Source: CBDCYN01 sp965224205
GTDB taxonomy: Bacteria; Planctomycetota; Phycisphaerae; Phycisphaerales; Phycisphaeraceae
Direction: 5' to 3'
Length of the DNA: 64,000 nucleotides
Assembly: GCA_965224205.1 (NCBI GenBank)
Contig: CBDCYN010000011.1
Coordinates: 1 to 64,000 of the forward strand
The translations under genes and the position numbers were made by a program. This document shows positions 27,519 through 36,300 of the stretch, piece after piece (position 1 is the first letter of the stretch; each line of letters starts with the position of its first letter). The notes beneath the pieces were generated by a model. It was given only the letters and a program-made list of their open reading frames with translations. It made no database searches and had not been told where the DNA came from.

Positions 27519-27650
27519 AACTTACACTACCGCGGCTTCGTAGGGAGTTCAAGGCCGGGACGGGTCGATAGGCGCCGGGAGTCGGAGTGCCGTGTCTGGA
27601 GTGACCTTGCCCCTAGGAACGGCCCCGGGGTCTGTAGATTCACGCTGCCC

Positions 27651-27775
27651 TTTCATCTGGGATGGGTATATACGCATCGCGTATCGAAGTACCGCGTCGG
27701 GCACGCGCAGGACACCGAGAATTTCCCCTGCCGCGTACACGAGGGATGCCGCCATTTCATCCGGGAGGGGTATAT
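27651..27775 (+). repeat. Dispersed ~105-bp intergenic repeat, copy 1
   Basis: Contains TATACGCATCGCGTATC, then TACCGCGTCG, GAATTTC, TGCCGCGTACACGAG, GCCGCCA and the terminal TTTCATCCGGGAGGGGTATAT-like box (its core is TTTCATCCGGGA). The same terminal box also precedes the palindrome at 27651 (TTTCATCTGGGATGGGTATA), so two units may abut here. It lies between divergent pyrG and panD. Confidence 0.75.
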
Positions 27776-27866
27776 CCTCGTCGAATCGACCCGATGATAT
27801 AATAAGGAGCCAAGTGACGGTGCCTGCGTACCCAAAGGATTCACAACGCTTAGAGCGAGACCGTTC

Positions 27867-28274
27867 ATGTTACGAAAAATGCTGCGCAGCAAGATACACC
27901 GGGCGACGGTGACGGGTTGCGACCCCGACTACGTGGGTTCGATCACGATCGATGCCGAGCTGCTTCGGGCGTCCGGGATCCGCCCCAACGAAGCGGTGCA
28001 CGTGTTTGACATTGACAACGCGGCGAGGTTCGAGACGTACGTCATCCTCGGGCAAGCCGGCAGTGGGGTGATCGGGATCAACGGGGCCGCGGCGAAACTG
28101 GTCGATCCCGGGCACAAGATCATCATCGTGTGCTTCGGGTTGGTCGTTGAAGATGACCTCGACGACCACCGCGCCCGGGTGGTCGTTGTCGACGAAGACA
28201 ACCGTGTGGCCGAGTCGCGTTGGTACAGCAGCATGATCGACGAACCGGTGTGGGCTAGCCAGATCAATGAGTGA
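27867..28274 (+). CDS. panD: Aspartate 1-decarboxylase precursor
   Basis: This 135-residue pyruvoyl enzyme makes beta-alanine from aspartate for pantothenate and CoA synthesis. It begins MLRKMLRSKIHRATVTG, and the self-cleavage site is visible as YVGSITID (Gly-Ser, residues about 29-30). The family motif GVIGINGAAAKLVDPGHKIIIVCFG is present, given here by its parts INGAAAKLV and PGHKIIIV. Length is normal. Together with coaD at 32.2 kb it places two CoA-pathway genes in the window, not in one operon. Repeat copies lie on both sides. Confidence 0.95.
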   Translation: MLRKMLRSKIHRATVTGCDPDYVGSITIDAELLRASGIRPNEAVHVFDIDNAARFETYVILGQAGSGVIGINGAAAKLVDPGHKIIIVCFGLVVEDDLDDHRARVVVVDEDNRVAESRWYSSMIDEPVWASQINE

Positions 28275-28332
28275 CGCGGCCAGCCCGTGGGTCGTGTGGC
28301 CAGGCCCCTATTTTTTCTTGTCACGCCCACCT

Positions 28333-28452
28333 GTTACGCATCGCGTATCAAAGGACCGCGTCGGAAACGTCTCGGACGCTGGAAAATTTTGTGCCGCATA
28401 CACGAGTCGCGCCGCAGTTTCATCCGTGATGGGTATCTATCCATCGTGTATC
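28333..28452 (+). repeat. Dispersed ~105-bp intergenic repeat, copy 2
   Basis: Starts TTACGCATCGCGTATCAAAG, then ACCGCGTCGG, GAAAATTTTGTGCCGCATAC, ACGAGTCGCGCCGCAG and the terminal TTTCATCCGTGATGGGTAT box. It lies between panD and the histidine kinase. Confidence 0.78.
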
Positions 28453-28514
28453 CACCCGCGGCCCGCAAGAAAGTTTCCCCGATCAAGCTTTGAGCAACGC
28501 GAGATGGGGCGCGG

Positions 28515-30143
28515 ATGGCGAAAAAGGTCTACATCAGCTTAGCGAATAAGTGCCAGCTGCTATTCGGTCTGGCGGTGGTGCTGATCCTCACCGCGGCGTT
28601 GGCGGTGGGCGGGCTACGGATGCGAACGCTGGTGCGCGAGGGCCAGCAGGAGGCGGCGCGGCGTTTGGCGGAGGCGTGGCTGGCGGGTGTGATCGAATTC
28701 GATCCCGAAGCTCTAACGAGCCGCGGCGATCCGTCTAAGAAGCTGACGGTTCGGCTCGTGAACCCAGAAGACTTCGAGACGGAGGCGCGGGGCGATCCGT
28801 TCCTCCGCGAAGCGGGCACGGTTTTTGAAAGTCACCACGACCGTGTCGAGTTGTTCCGTTCGGTACGGTTGGGGACCAACACGCGGTATCGGTATGCACG
28901 GGCGATCCGTCGCTCGGATTTTAGTTCACCCCGGGCCTTGCAGCAGAGGGCCGAGGCGGTTGAGCCGGTGGACGTGCCGGCTGCGGCTGACCCGTTGGAG
29001 AAGATCCTGCTGATCGACCTCGACGCGGCGTTGGCAGGGCGGCAGCTGCTGCTGAACCGAGTCTACCTCGTGGCGGCGGGGTTGTTCGCGGGGCTATTAG
29101 CGATTGGGGTGTTTTGGTTCATCACCCGACGGATCATCCTCTCGCCGGTGCGCGTGTTACGAGAAACCGCTGCGAAGGTGTCCGGCGGGGATATCCATAT
29201 CCGTTCGGACATCAACACCGGCGACGAGTTCGAGCAGCTATCCGACGCATTCAACTCTATGCTCGAGAACCTCAAGGAAAACCAGGATGAGCTGCGCAGC
29301 GTCAACAAGAGCCTGGACCTGAAGCTAGGCGAGCTGGCGCAAACGAACCTGAGCCTTTACGAAGCCAACAAGATCAAGGGGGAGTTCCTAGCCAATGTCT
29401 CCCACGAGCTGCGCACGCCGTTGAACTCGATTATCGGGTTCGCGGAGGTCTTGGAAGAGGTGTTGAGCAAGCCATCGGGCCAGATCGAAGATAAACATCG
29501 CCGGTACGTGTCGAACATCATCATCTCCAGCAGGCGGCTGCTGGACTTGATCAATGATCTTCTCGACCTGGCCAAGATCGAGGCGGGGAGGATGGATCTG
29601 CGTGTCGCGGCGGTGAGTGTGGCCGACTCCGTCGAGGGGCTGATCACCCTGATGAAGCCTCAGGCCGAGAAGGGAGGGATCTCTCTCCAGGCCCGTATCG
29701 ACACCGGTATCCCCTTGATCCAGACCGACGCGAGCAAGTTCCAGCAGATCCTGTTCAACCTGCTATCTAACGCGGTGAAATTCACGCCGCCGCAGGGCCG
29801 GGTAAGCGTCGAGGCCAAGCCGGTGCCCGGCCGTGACGCCGCCTCGCCACAGGCCGTGTGTATCAGCGTCACCGACACCGGCCCGGGGATCCCGATCGAA
29901 CATCATGAGGAGATTTTCGAAAAATTTACTCAACTCGATTCGAGCGTGACACGTCGCCACAGCGGCACGGGTTTGGGCCTCGCAATCAGCCGTGAGCTGG
30001 CGGCGTTGCTACAGGGGCGGATCGAGTTAGCTAGTGATACCGGCCGCGGGGCGACGTTTAGTTTGATCCTTCCGATCTCGCTGGAAGATCCTAACCCACC
30101 GCTGATGCCTCCTAGCGATGTGTCTGTCGCCTATGAACCATAA
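28515..30143 (+). CDS. Membrane-bound sensor histidine kinase
   Basis: 542 residues. TM1 about residues 14-33, an extracytoplasmic sensor region 34-182, TM2 about 184-205, HAMP about 206-260, then a coiled coil. The HisKA phospho-acceptor is His297 in FLANVSHELRTPLNSIIGF. The HATPase domain shows an N box (QQILFNLLSNAVKFTP), a G1 box (VTDTGPGIP) and a G2 box (HSGTGLGLAIS). The sensor region has no family I recognise. No response regulator is adjacent, so it is an orphan kinase. The ATG at 28515 has GGGGCGCGG upstream, a weak site. Confidence 0.95.
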   Translation: MAKKVYISLANKCQLLFGLAVVLILTAALAVGGLRMRTLVREGQQEAARRLAEAWLAGVIEFDPEALTSRGDPSKKLTVRLVNPEDFETEARGDPFLREAGTVFESHHDRVELFRSVRLGTNTRYRYARAIRRSDFSSPRALQQRAEAVEPVDVPAAADPLEKILLIDLDAALAGRQLLLNRVYLVAAGLFAGLLAIGVFWFITRRIILSPVRVLRETAAKVSGGDIHIRSDINTGDEFEQLSDAFNSMLENLKENQDELRSVNKSLDLKLGELAQTNLSLYEANKIKGEFLANVSHELRTPLNSIIGFAEVLEEVLSKPSGQIEDKHRRYVSNIIISSRRLLDLINDLLDLAKIEAGRMDLRVAAVSVADSVEGLITLMKPQAEKGGISLQARIDTGIPLIQTDASKFQQILFNLLSNAVKFTPPQGRVSVEAKPVPGRDAASPQAVCISVTDTGPGIPIEHHEEIFEKFTQLDSSVTRRHSGTGLGLAISRELAALLQGRIELASDTGRGATFSLILPISLEDPNPPLMPPSDVSVAYEP

Positions 30144-30151
30144 GCCAGGGC

Positions 30152-31054
30152 CTAATCCGCGTATTCCCAGATCGTCACTGGCAGCCGCTGTTTGCCCCAG
30201 TGGCGGGCCTCTTCGTGGGTGGGAAAGAGCAGATCCAGGTGCAGGCCCTTGATCCCGCCGCCGCGATCGAGCACCGGCACCGGCCGGCCGTTGTTATACC
30301 CCGGCACCGAGACGACCGACCCGAACGGCAGCAGGTCCGTGTCTGCGGCGACGAGCTTCATCGCGTTGGTCTTGACACTGTAGCCCGACGCCGTGAACCC
30401 GTCAGCCCATTTCCCGCACGACCGTTCGTCCGGGCTGTAAGCGGTCACCAGCATCATGACCGTTCGTTTCGCACGCAGCGGGCGGCTGTCGAACGTCACC
30501 TCCGACGAAGCCCGGCGACCCCGTTGTCCGCTTCCGGTCTCCAGCCCCTCGGTAGCGTTGGCGGCGACCCAGATGATCTTCGGGTCGTGCGCGTCTGCGA
30601 AATCATCGGTCAAGTCCAGCGGGGTGTTGGCCCCGGTCGGGACATCGATCACCCGAGACGAGCCGCCCGCGGTTTGTTTCATCGTGTCGAGGCGTGCGGT
30701 CATGGTCACCTGCTCGGAACGGTCAGACATGAACGTGACCGTCCCGACATCGTCAACCCGTGGCGACAGAGTCAACACTGCTAACGCCCGACGCTCGATC
30801 CCGTTTCTCGGGTGTCGGACGTCGGGCGGAGCCAATCGCCAGGCCATCAAGAATACCGGCGCGCACAAGATCAGCGGTGCCACCGTAAACAGAGAAAAGA
30901 TACCGATAGCATTAAAGGAACCGGGTCGGTCGCCGGGAGCCAGGAATGGGGTGGGTTGAGAGCTTCGAGACTGCATCAAGGCCGCTCTAAAGCATTGGCG
31001 CCGTTTGAGCCGTCCTGAGCGTCTCGGGCGTCCGTTGACCGCGGGGCCATCCAT
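30152..31054 (-). CDS. 3D (Asp-Asp-Asp) domain protein, probable cell-wall-related
   Basis: About 300 residues. A hydrophobic segment at about 48-70 (AIGIFSLFTVAPLILCAPVFLMAW) suggests an N-terminal membrane anchor. The C-terminal 100 residues form a 3D/RlpA-like double-psi barrel: VTAYSPDERSCGKWADG, MKLVAADTDLLPFGSVVSVPG, and VLDRGGGIKGLHLDLLFP with the conserved Asp residues. Such domains occur in MltA-type lytic enzymes and stationary-phase cell-wall proteins, so peptidoglycan binding or cleavage is likely but not shown. It converges on the kinase gene with a 9-bp gap. An alternative start lies at 30976. Confidence 0.82.
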   Translation of the reverse strand: MDGPAVNGRPRRSGRLKRRQCFRAALMQSRSSQPTPFLAPGDRPGSFNAIGIFSLFTVAPLILCAPVFLMAWRLAPPDVRHPRNGIERRALAVLTLSPRVDDVGTVTFMSDRSEQVTMTARLDTMKQTAGGSSRVIDVPTGANTPLDLTDDFADAHDPKIIWVAANATEGLETGSGQRGRRASSEVTFDSRPLRAKRTVMMLVTAYSPDERSCGKWADGFTASGYSVKTNAMKLVAADTDLLPFGSVVSVPGYNNGRPVPVLDRGGGIKGLHLDLLFPTHEEARHWGKQRLPVTIWEYAD

Positions 31055-31200
31055 GCCCCGATCTAACGATCAAGCATGCCGTGCCGCGTCGCTACCGATC
31101 GAGAAGATCACGGCAAGGGACGCGCGGGCGTTACCTCAACTCTCCTGTCCATACAGTTCCCCAGCAGTATAGACGTAAAGTCGCCGGGCGTAAACGTTCT

Positions 31201-31306
31201 ATTCGGATCGCGTATGAAAATACCGCATCGGTGATGTATGAGAGGCCGCAAATTTCCTCGCTGACTGCACGATTCATGCCGTGATTTCATTAGAGATCGG
31301 AATATC
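31201..31306 (+). repeat. Dispersed ~105-bp intergenic repeat, copy 3 (diverged)
   Basis: Retains GATCGCGTATGAAAATACCG, CATCGGTGATG, GCCGCAAATTTCCTCGCTG, ACGATTCATGCCGTGATTTC and a degraded end box. It lies between the 3D-domain gene and the MBL hydrolase gene. Confidence 0.65.
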
Positions 31307-31402
31307 AGGGACATATCCAGCCGTTGATTCTGTAGTTTGACCCACCCTCGCACCCCTATGCGGAGATCGATGGAATCGGCCTATCTTGAGGTTTGCGCGC
31401 CT

Positions 31403-32074
31403 TCAAAACGCCCGACGTGTCGGGTTGATGATGAGGTTGTCGTGCCCGGGGATCAGGACGTCCGCGATCTCGATGGCTTCGAGGAAACTGTCACGAGCGG
31501 CAGCGGTGTCGTAGCAGCCCTTGAGGACCCGGCCCCCTTCGAGGTGCTCGACGGTCGCGACTGCGTCGCCAGCAATGAGAGTCGTCGAACTGGGGTGTTT
31601 GAGGATCAACCCGCAGGTCCCGGGGGTGAACCCGGGCAAGGGGAAAAGGTCCACCTGCGGGGCCAGCCGGTCGGCAGCAGGTTTGCACCGCTGCAACAGA
31701 TCGATCTCTTTCTGGAGGACCCCACGTGCTTGATCGTTTTTTTCTCCCTTGAACTGTTCGATGAGCATGGGCCCGATCGACTCTCGCTCTGCGTCACCGA
31801 CCCACCACTGGGCGTGCGAGAAAGCCTCCAGGCCCCAGCGGTGGGCGGGGCGGAAGTTGGTTAGGAACACATCGGTCACCGCGGTCGGTTCTAGGCCGGC
31901 CCGCTCGGTCAACCGGGCGGCGATAACCTGCGGGGGCAGGCCCGGGTCGATGACGATCACCCGGTCTTGGCTGCGTACCAGAGTAGTCGTGGCGTGAGCG
32001 GTGCGCACCGCGGTGCGTTCATGCCACAGGTCGTTGGCGCTAAGCGTCCCGATGCTGATGATCCGGTAGTCCAT
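31403..32074 (-). CDS. MBL-fold metallo-hydrolase with altered metal motif
   Basis: About 223 residues, starting MDYRIISIGTLSAN. The fold is indicated by IVIDPGLPPQVIAARL (first strand Asp), a central TCGLILKHPSSTTLIAGDAVAT (metal Asp in GDAV) and PGHDNLI near the C-terminus. The canonical HxHxDH segment is replaced by TNFRPAHRWGLEAF: only the last His is kept. At least one metal site should therefore be lost or rebuilt, and the protein may be a non-canonical hydrolase. ATG 32074 is favoured over the upstream alternative at 32125, which adds vector-like basic residues. Confidence 0.8.
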   Translation of the reverse strand: MDYRIISIGTLSANDLWHERTAVRTAHATTTLVRSQDRVIVIDPGLPPQVIAARLTERAGLEPTAVTDVFLTNFRPAHRWGLEAFSHAQWWVGDAERESIGPMLIEQFKGEKNDQARGVLQKEIDLLQRCKPAADRLAPQVDLFPLPGFTPGTCGLILKHPSSTTLIAGDAVATVEHLEGGRVLKGCYDTAAARDSFLEAIEIADVLIPGHDNLIINPTRRAF

Positions 32075-32173
32075 GATTTCACTTGATCGAAAATGCTTCT
32101 GACCCCGGGAAGGACCAGGCCGCATTCAGGAAGGTGCCGCTGTGCCCTCCGAAACAGGAACGAAACAGGAACA

Positions 32174-32719
32174 TTATTCCTTAAACCCGTCGACACGGAT
32201 GGAGCTGAACGCGGCCCCGAGCTGCTGTTTCTTCTTCTTGAGTTGCTCGAGCACTAGCGGGGGCAGCAACCGATGGAGGCGGTCGGCATCGCCACCTGCG
32301 GCGATCTGTTTGATCAGGCTAGAACTCGTAAAGGCGTAGGCCTCGCCGGTCATGATGAAGACAGTTTCGATCTCGGCGATGGCCCGGTTGGTCAGGGCCA
32401 ATTGAAACTCGAAGTTCAGGTCGGTCACGTTGCGCAACCCACGCAGGATCGCGGTGGCGCCGACTTGCATCGCGTAATCGACCGTTAACCCACGGAACAT
32501 GCGCACCTGCACGTTTTCTTGTCGCTCGGTCTCAAGCAGATGGGTGATCATCCCCAGACGCTCGTCCATGGAGAATAGCTCGTGTTTCGCGGGGTTGTGA
32601 GCAATGGCGACAATCAGCTGATCAAACAGCCGCCGGCCGCGGCGGATCACGTCCAGGTGCCCGTTGGTGATCGGGTCGAAGGTGCCGGGGAACAAGGCCG
32701 TGACCGGATGAGAGCTCAT
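32174..32719 (-). CDS. coaD: Phosphopantetheine adenylyltransferase
   Basis: This 181-residue enzyme catalyses the penultimate step of CoA synthesis. Motifs: the nucleotidyltransferase signature FPGTFDPITNGHLDVIRRG (T/HxGH), VQVRMFRGLTVDYA, ILRGLRNVTDLNFEFQLAL and TSSSLIKQIAAGGD, the usual TSS(F/L)VKE-like motif. The C-terminus is about 20 residues longer than typical (QLKKKKQQLG...). It lies 99 bp upstream of the MBL-hydrolase on the same strand and may be co-transcribed with it. Confidence 0.96.
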   Translation of the reverse strand: MSSHPVTALFPGTFDPITNGHLDVIRRGRRLFDQLIVAIAHNPAKHELFSMDERLGMITHLLETERQENVQVRMFRGLTVDYAMQVGATAILRGLRNVTDLNFEFQLALTNRAIAEIETVFIMTGEAYAFTSSSLIKQIAAGGDADRLHRLLPPLVLEQLKKKKQQLGAAFSSIRVDGFKE

Positions 32720-33019
32720 CGCCGGGGAGTATAAACCGATCGGGTGTGAAATTACAGCACGGCCCGTGGACCGATGCCGTTTACCCCATCCCAGATGAGA
32801 TGGGGCACCCTTTTTCGGACGCGGCCCGATCTTTCCGGGGCTTGGCGGCATCACCGACGCGCCACTTGGATCCATGATGCATCTATCCCAGCGGTTGGTT
32901 CATTTTTCGGCTGCGTATGTTTCGAACCGGGTGGGTTACTCGAACCGGATAAGCCGGGGGGGGGTAATCGATACCGCCGCCCCAGCCGCGATAGGCCGAA
33001 CCGCACCACAAAATCACAC

Positions 33020-33240
33020 GTAATAACAGTGGTCTGGAACCCGGGTGAATGGGATACTTGGAGTGTTCCCCGCAACCGAAGACAACGGCTTCTTCCGGCG
33101 GGGGTTGGAATGTTTATCGATCAAAGAAGTCGCCCACAGCGGACTTACAGAAACCGCAGGTGGCTTTAAGCCAGACTATCTTTTGGCCCTGGATCGGGTC
33201 TCGCTCCGGTTTGCCTCCCCGGGCGAGGCCCTTTTTTTAC
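33020..33240 (+). ncRNA. Candidate structured RNA with terminator
   Basis: Both neighbouring genes read leftward, yet a clear rightward terminator lies at 33213-33238. Upstream of it, complementary segments bracket the stretch (GTCTGG 33032-33037 with CCAGAC 33171-33176), enclosing inner hairpins (CCCCGC/GCGGGG around GAAG/CTTC; GCGG/CCGC). No convincing coding frame is present. A long closed hairpin plus terminator resembles the architecture of 6S-type RNAs, but I cannot assign a family. Confidence 0.4.
33213..33238 (+). terminator. Rho-independent terminator
   Basis: Stem GCCTC/GAGGC enclosing CCCGGG-type pairs, followed by CC and a run of seven T (33232-33238). It is oriented rightward, with no rightward gene upstream. 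Confidence 0.7.
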
Positions 33241-33330
33241 TTTTCGATACCCATCCCGTACGACGCGACCCCAGCCATCATTCCGTACAGGAGAGCTAAG
33301 CCTCAGGCCGCCGTTCTTGCCGGGGCCCGG

Positions 33331-36300
33331 CTATAAAACAGCTAGCAGCTTGTTCAACGCAACCCACAGGACCGTCACCGAACCGACAAAAAAATGAAGC
33401 AGGGCGAAATAACCGATCATGTCGCGGGCTTCGGGTGAAAGCATTGCCAGGGGACGGTTCAGAAACACGAAACAGCCCTTAACGGCCGTCACCAACCGGG
33501 ACGGGGCTGCGCGTTTGACCAAGGGGTCGTTGGGTTCGTCTTGCGTCTGGGTTGCGTCGGGTGGGTCTTGAAGCGCCACACTGGCTTCGGGTTGTTCATC
33601 GAGCTCCTGGGCGACCGCTTGGGCATCCGCGGCCGCTTCGGGAGACACCGCGGCCGGTTCGGCATTCGATGAGCTTATGGCGGTGTCATCGGAACAACTC
33701 AGCTCACTGGCCAGCAGCTGAGCGATGTCCCCTTCGACTTCTTCGTGGTCCGGTTCATCGGCGACAGGTGGGAGAAGTTCCTCCTCGGCTAGGTTTTGGG
33801 AGGTATCGTAATCGTCAGCGATAGAATGGTCTGCTTGCTGGGCTAGAAGATGATCGATCTGATCGAGGCTCTCATCGTCGCTGGAATCTACAGTGGGTGG
33901 TGGTGCCGCTTCGGGCGACGTGTCCGGCGTCGCCTCTGCCCCCGGTGTTTGACCGAAGATAGAATCAATCTCTTTTTCTATAGAGCGATCCACTTCCGGT
34001 TCCTGCGCCGCCTGGGGCGATGAGGTTGTCGCTGGATCACCCTCTAGCGGCATCGAGTTTGCCTCGGCGTTGGCAGGGGCTACCGCCTGCGACGTCTGCC
34101 CGGTCATCAACGCATCGATCTGGTCTTGGAGTGATTCCTCAGCGGGCGAGTCGACCGACCCCGTAGCTCCAATATCCCCTGACGCGGCGGGCGATGCCTC
34201 CGGTGTGGCCGCGGCCTGACCCGTCATCAACGCATCGATCTGGTCTTGAAGTGATTCCTCAGCGGGCGGTTCGACCGACCCCGTAGCTCCAATATCCCCT
34301 GACGCGGCGGGCGATGCCTCCGGTGTGGCCGCGGCCTGCCCGGTCATCAACGCATCGATCTGGTCTTGGAGTGATTCCTCAGCGGGCGGTTCGACCGACC
34401 CCGTAGCTCCAATATCCCCTGACGCGGCGGGCGATGCCTCCGGTGTGGCCGCGGCCTGCCCGGTCATCAACGCATCGATCTGGTCTTGAAGTGATTCCTC
34501 AGCGGGCGAGTCGACCGACCCCGTAGCGGCAGCATCCCCTGACGCGGCGGGCGATGCCTCCGGTGCGGATGCGGCCTGCCCCGTCATCAACGCATCGATC
34601 TGGTCTTGAAGTGATTCCTCAGCGGACGAGTCAACCGATCCCGTGGCTCCAATATCCCCTGACGCGGTGGGCGATGCCTCCGGTGCGGATGCGGCCTGCC
34701 CCGTCATCAACGCATCGATCTGGTCTTGGAGCGATTCCTCAGCGGGCGAGTCGACCGACCCCGTAGCGGCAGCATCCCCTGACGCGGCGGGCGATGCCTC
34801 CGGTGTGGCCGCGGCCTGCCCGGTCATCAACGCATCGATCTGGTCTTGAAGTGATTCCTCAGCGGGCGAGTCGACCGACCCCGTAGCTCCAATATCCCCT
34901 GACGCGGAGGGCGATGCCTCCGGTGTGGCCGCGGCCTGCCCGGTCATCAACGCATCGATCTGGTCTTGGAGTGATTCCTCAGCGGGCGAGTCGACCGACC
35001 CCGTAGCTCCAATATCCCCTGACGCGGAGGGCGATGCCTCCGGTGTGGCCGCGGCCTGACCCGTCATCAACGCATCGATCTGGTCTTGAAGTGATTCCTC
35101 AGCGGGCGGTTCGATCGACCCCGTAGCTCCAATATCCCCTGACGCGGCGGGCGGAGCCTCCGGTGCGGATGCGGCCTGCCCGGTCATCAACGCATCGATC
35201 TGGTCTTGAAGTGATTCCTCAGCGGGCGAGTCAACCGATCCCGTGGCTCCAATATCCCCTAACGCGGCGGGCGATGCCTCCGGTGCGGATGCGGCCTGAC
35301 CCGTCATCAACGCATCGATCTGGTCTTGAAGTGATTCCTCAGCGGGCGAGTCGACCGACCCTGTAGCTCCAATATCCCCTGACGCGGCGGGCGATGCCTC
35401 CGGTGTGGCCGCGGCCTGACCCGTCATCAACGCATCGATCTGGTCTTGAAGTGATTCCTCAGCGGACGGTTCGACCGACCCCGTAGCTCCAATATCCCCT
35501 GACGCGGCGGGCGATTCCTCCGGTACGGATGCGGCCTGACCCGTCATCAACGCATCGATCTGGTCTTGAAGTGATACCTCAGCGGGCGGTTCGATCGACC
35601 CCGTAGCTGCAGTATCCCCTGACGCGGAGGGCGATGCCTCCGGTGCGGATGCGGCCTGACCCGTCATCAACGCATCGATCTGGTCTTGAAGTGATTCCTC
35701 AGCGGGCGGTTCGATCGACCCCGTAGCTGCAGTATCCCCTGACGCGACGGGCGATTCCTCCGGTACGGACGCGGCCTGACCCGTCATCAACGCATCGATC
35801 TGGTCTTGGAGCGATTCCTCAGCGGGCGATACCGCTGGAGCTTCTGCTACGGGAGTATCTGACGTTTTGGCCTCGGTGGACGGTGCCGTTTGCGGCTCTT
35901 TTGAATGAGGGGTCGTTGGAGGTTCAGAACTTTGGGAAACATCCCTGTCCGACGCTGATTGGAATGCTTCGGCAATGGTTGACGCGATGGTCGAGGCGAT
36001 CTGATCGATAGCAGATGGGTCATCCTGTTCAACAGGAGGAAGGCTGGCTTTAGCACCGGTTGCACCAGCCTCGGGAGCTTGGTGGTGATCGTCTTGTATC
36101 GTCGCTGACTCGAACGATTCTTCGTCTTGTAAGTTGGTGGTCGAGTCCGCGACCCCTGGCTTGTCCTCGACATCTTCGACGTACACCCCCGACGGCGACG
36201 CGGTTGGGTCAGGGAGGATATCAACGGTTGCATCATCAGGAGATGGTCCATCCAACTCACCGGGGGCGGATGATGGCGGGGTTTCCGATACCACTTCGTC

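Noticed and set aside
27849..27866. MITE end (TTAGAGCGAGACC) before panD
   Set aside because: No matching inverted end with TA is found on either side within several hundred bases.
33045..33299. Protein-coding gene of 84 codons on the plus strand
   Set aside because: No ribosome site, no recognisable domain, and the frame runs through a rho-independent terminator with a T7 tract; a structured RNA fits better.
34101..35840. CRISPR array
   Set aside because: The regular 120-bp period is a coding repeat in one ORF; there are no unique spacers.
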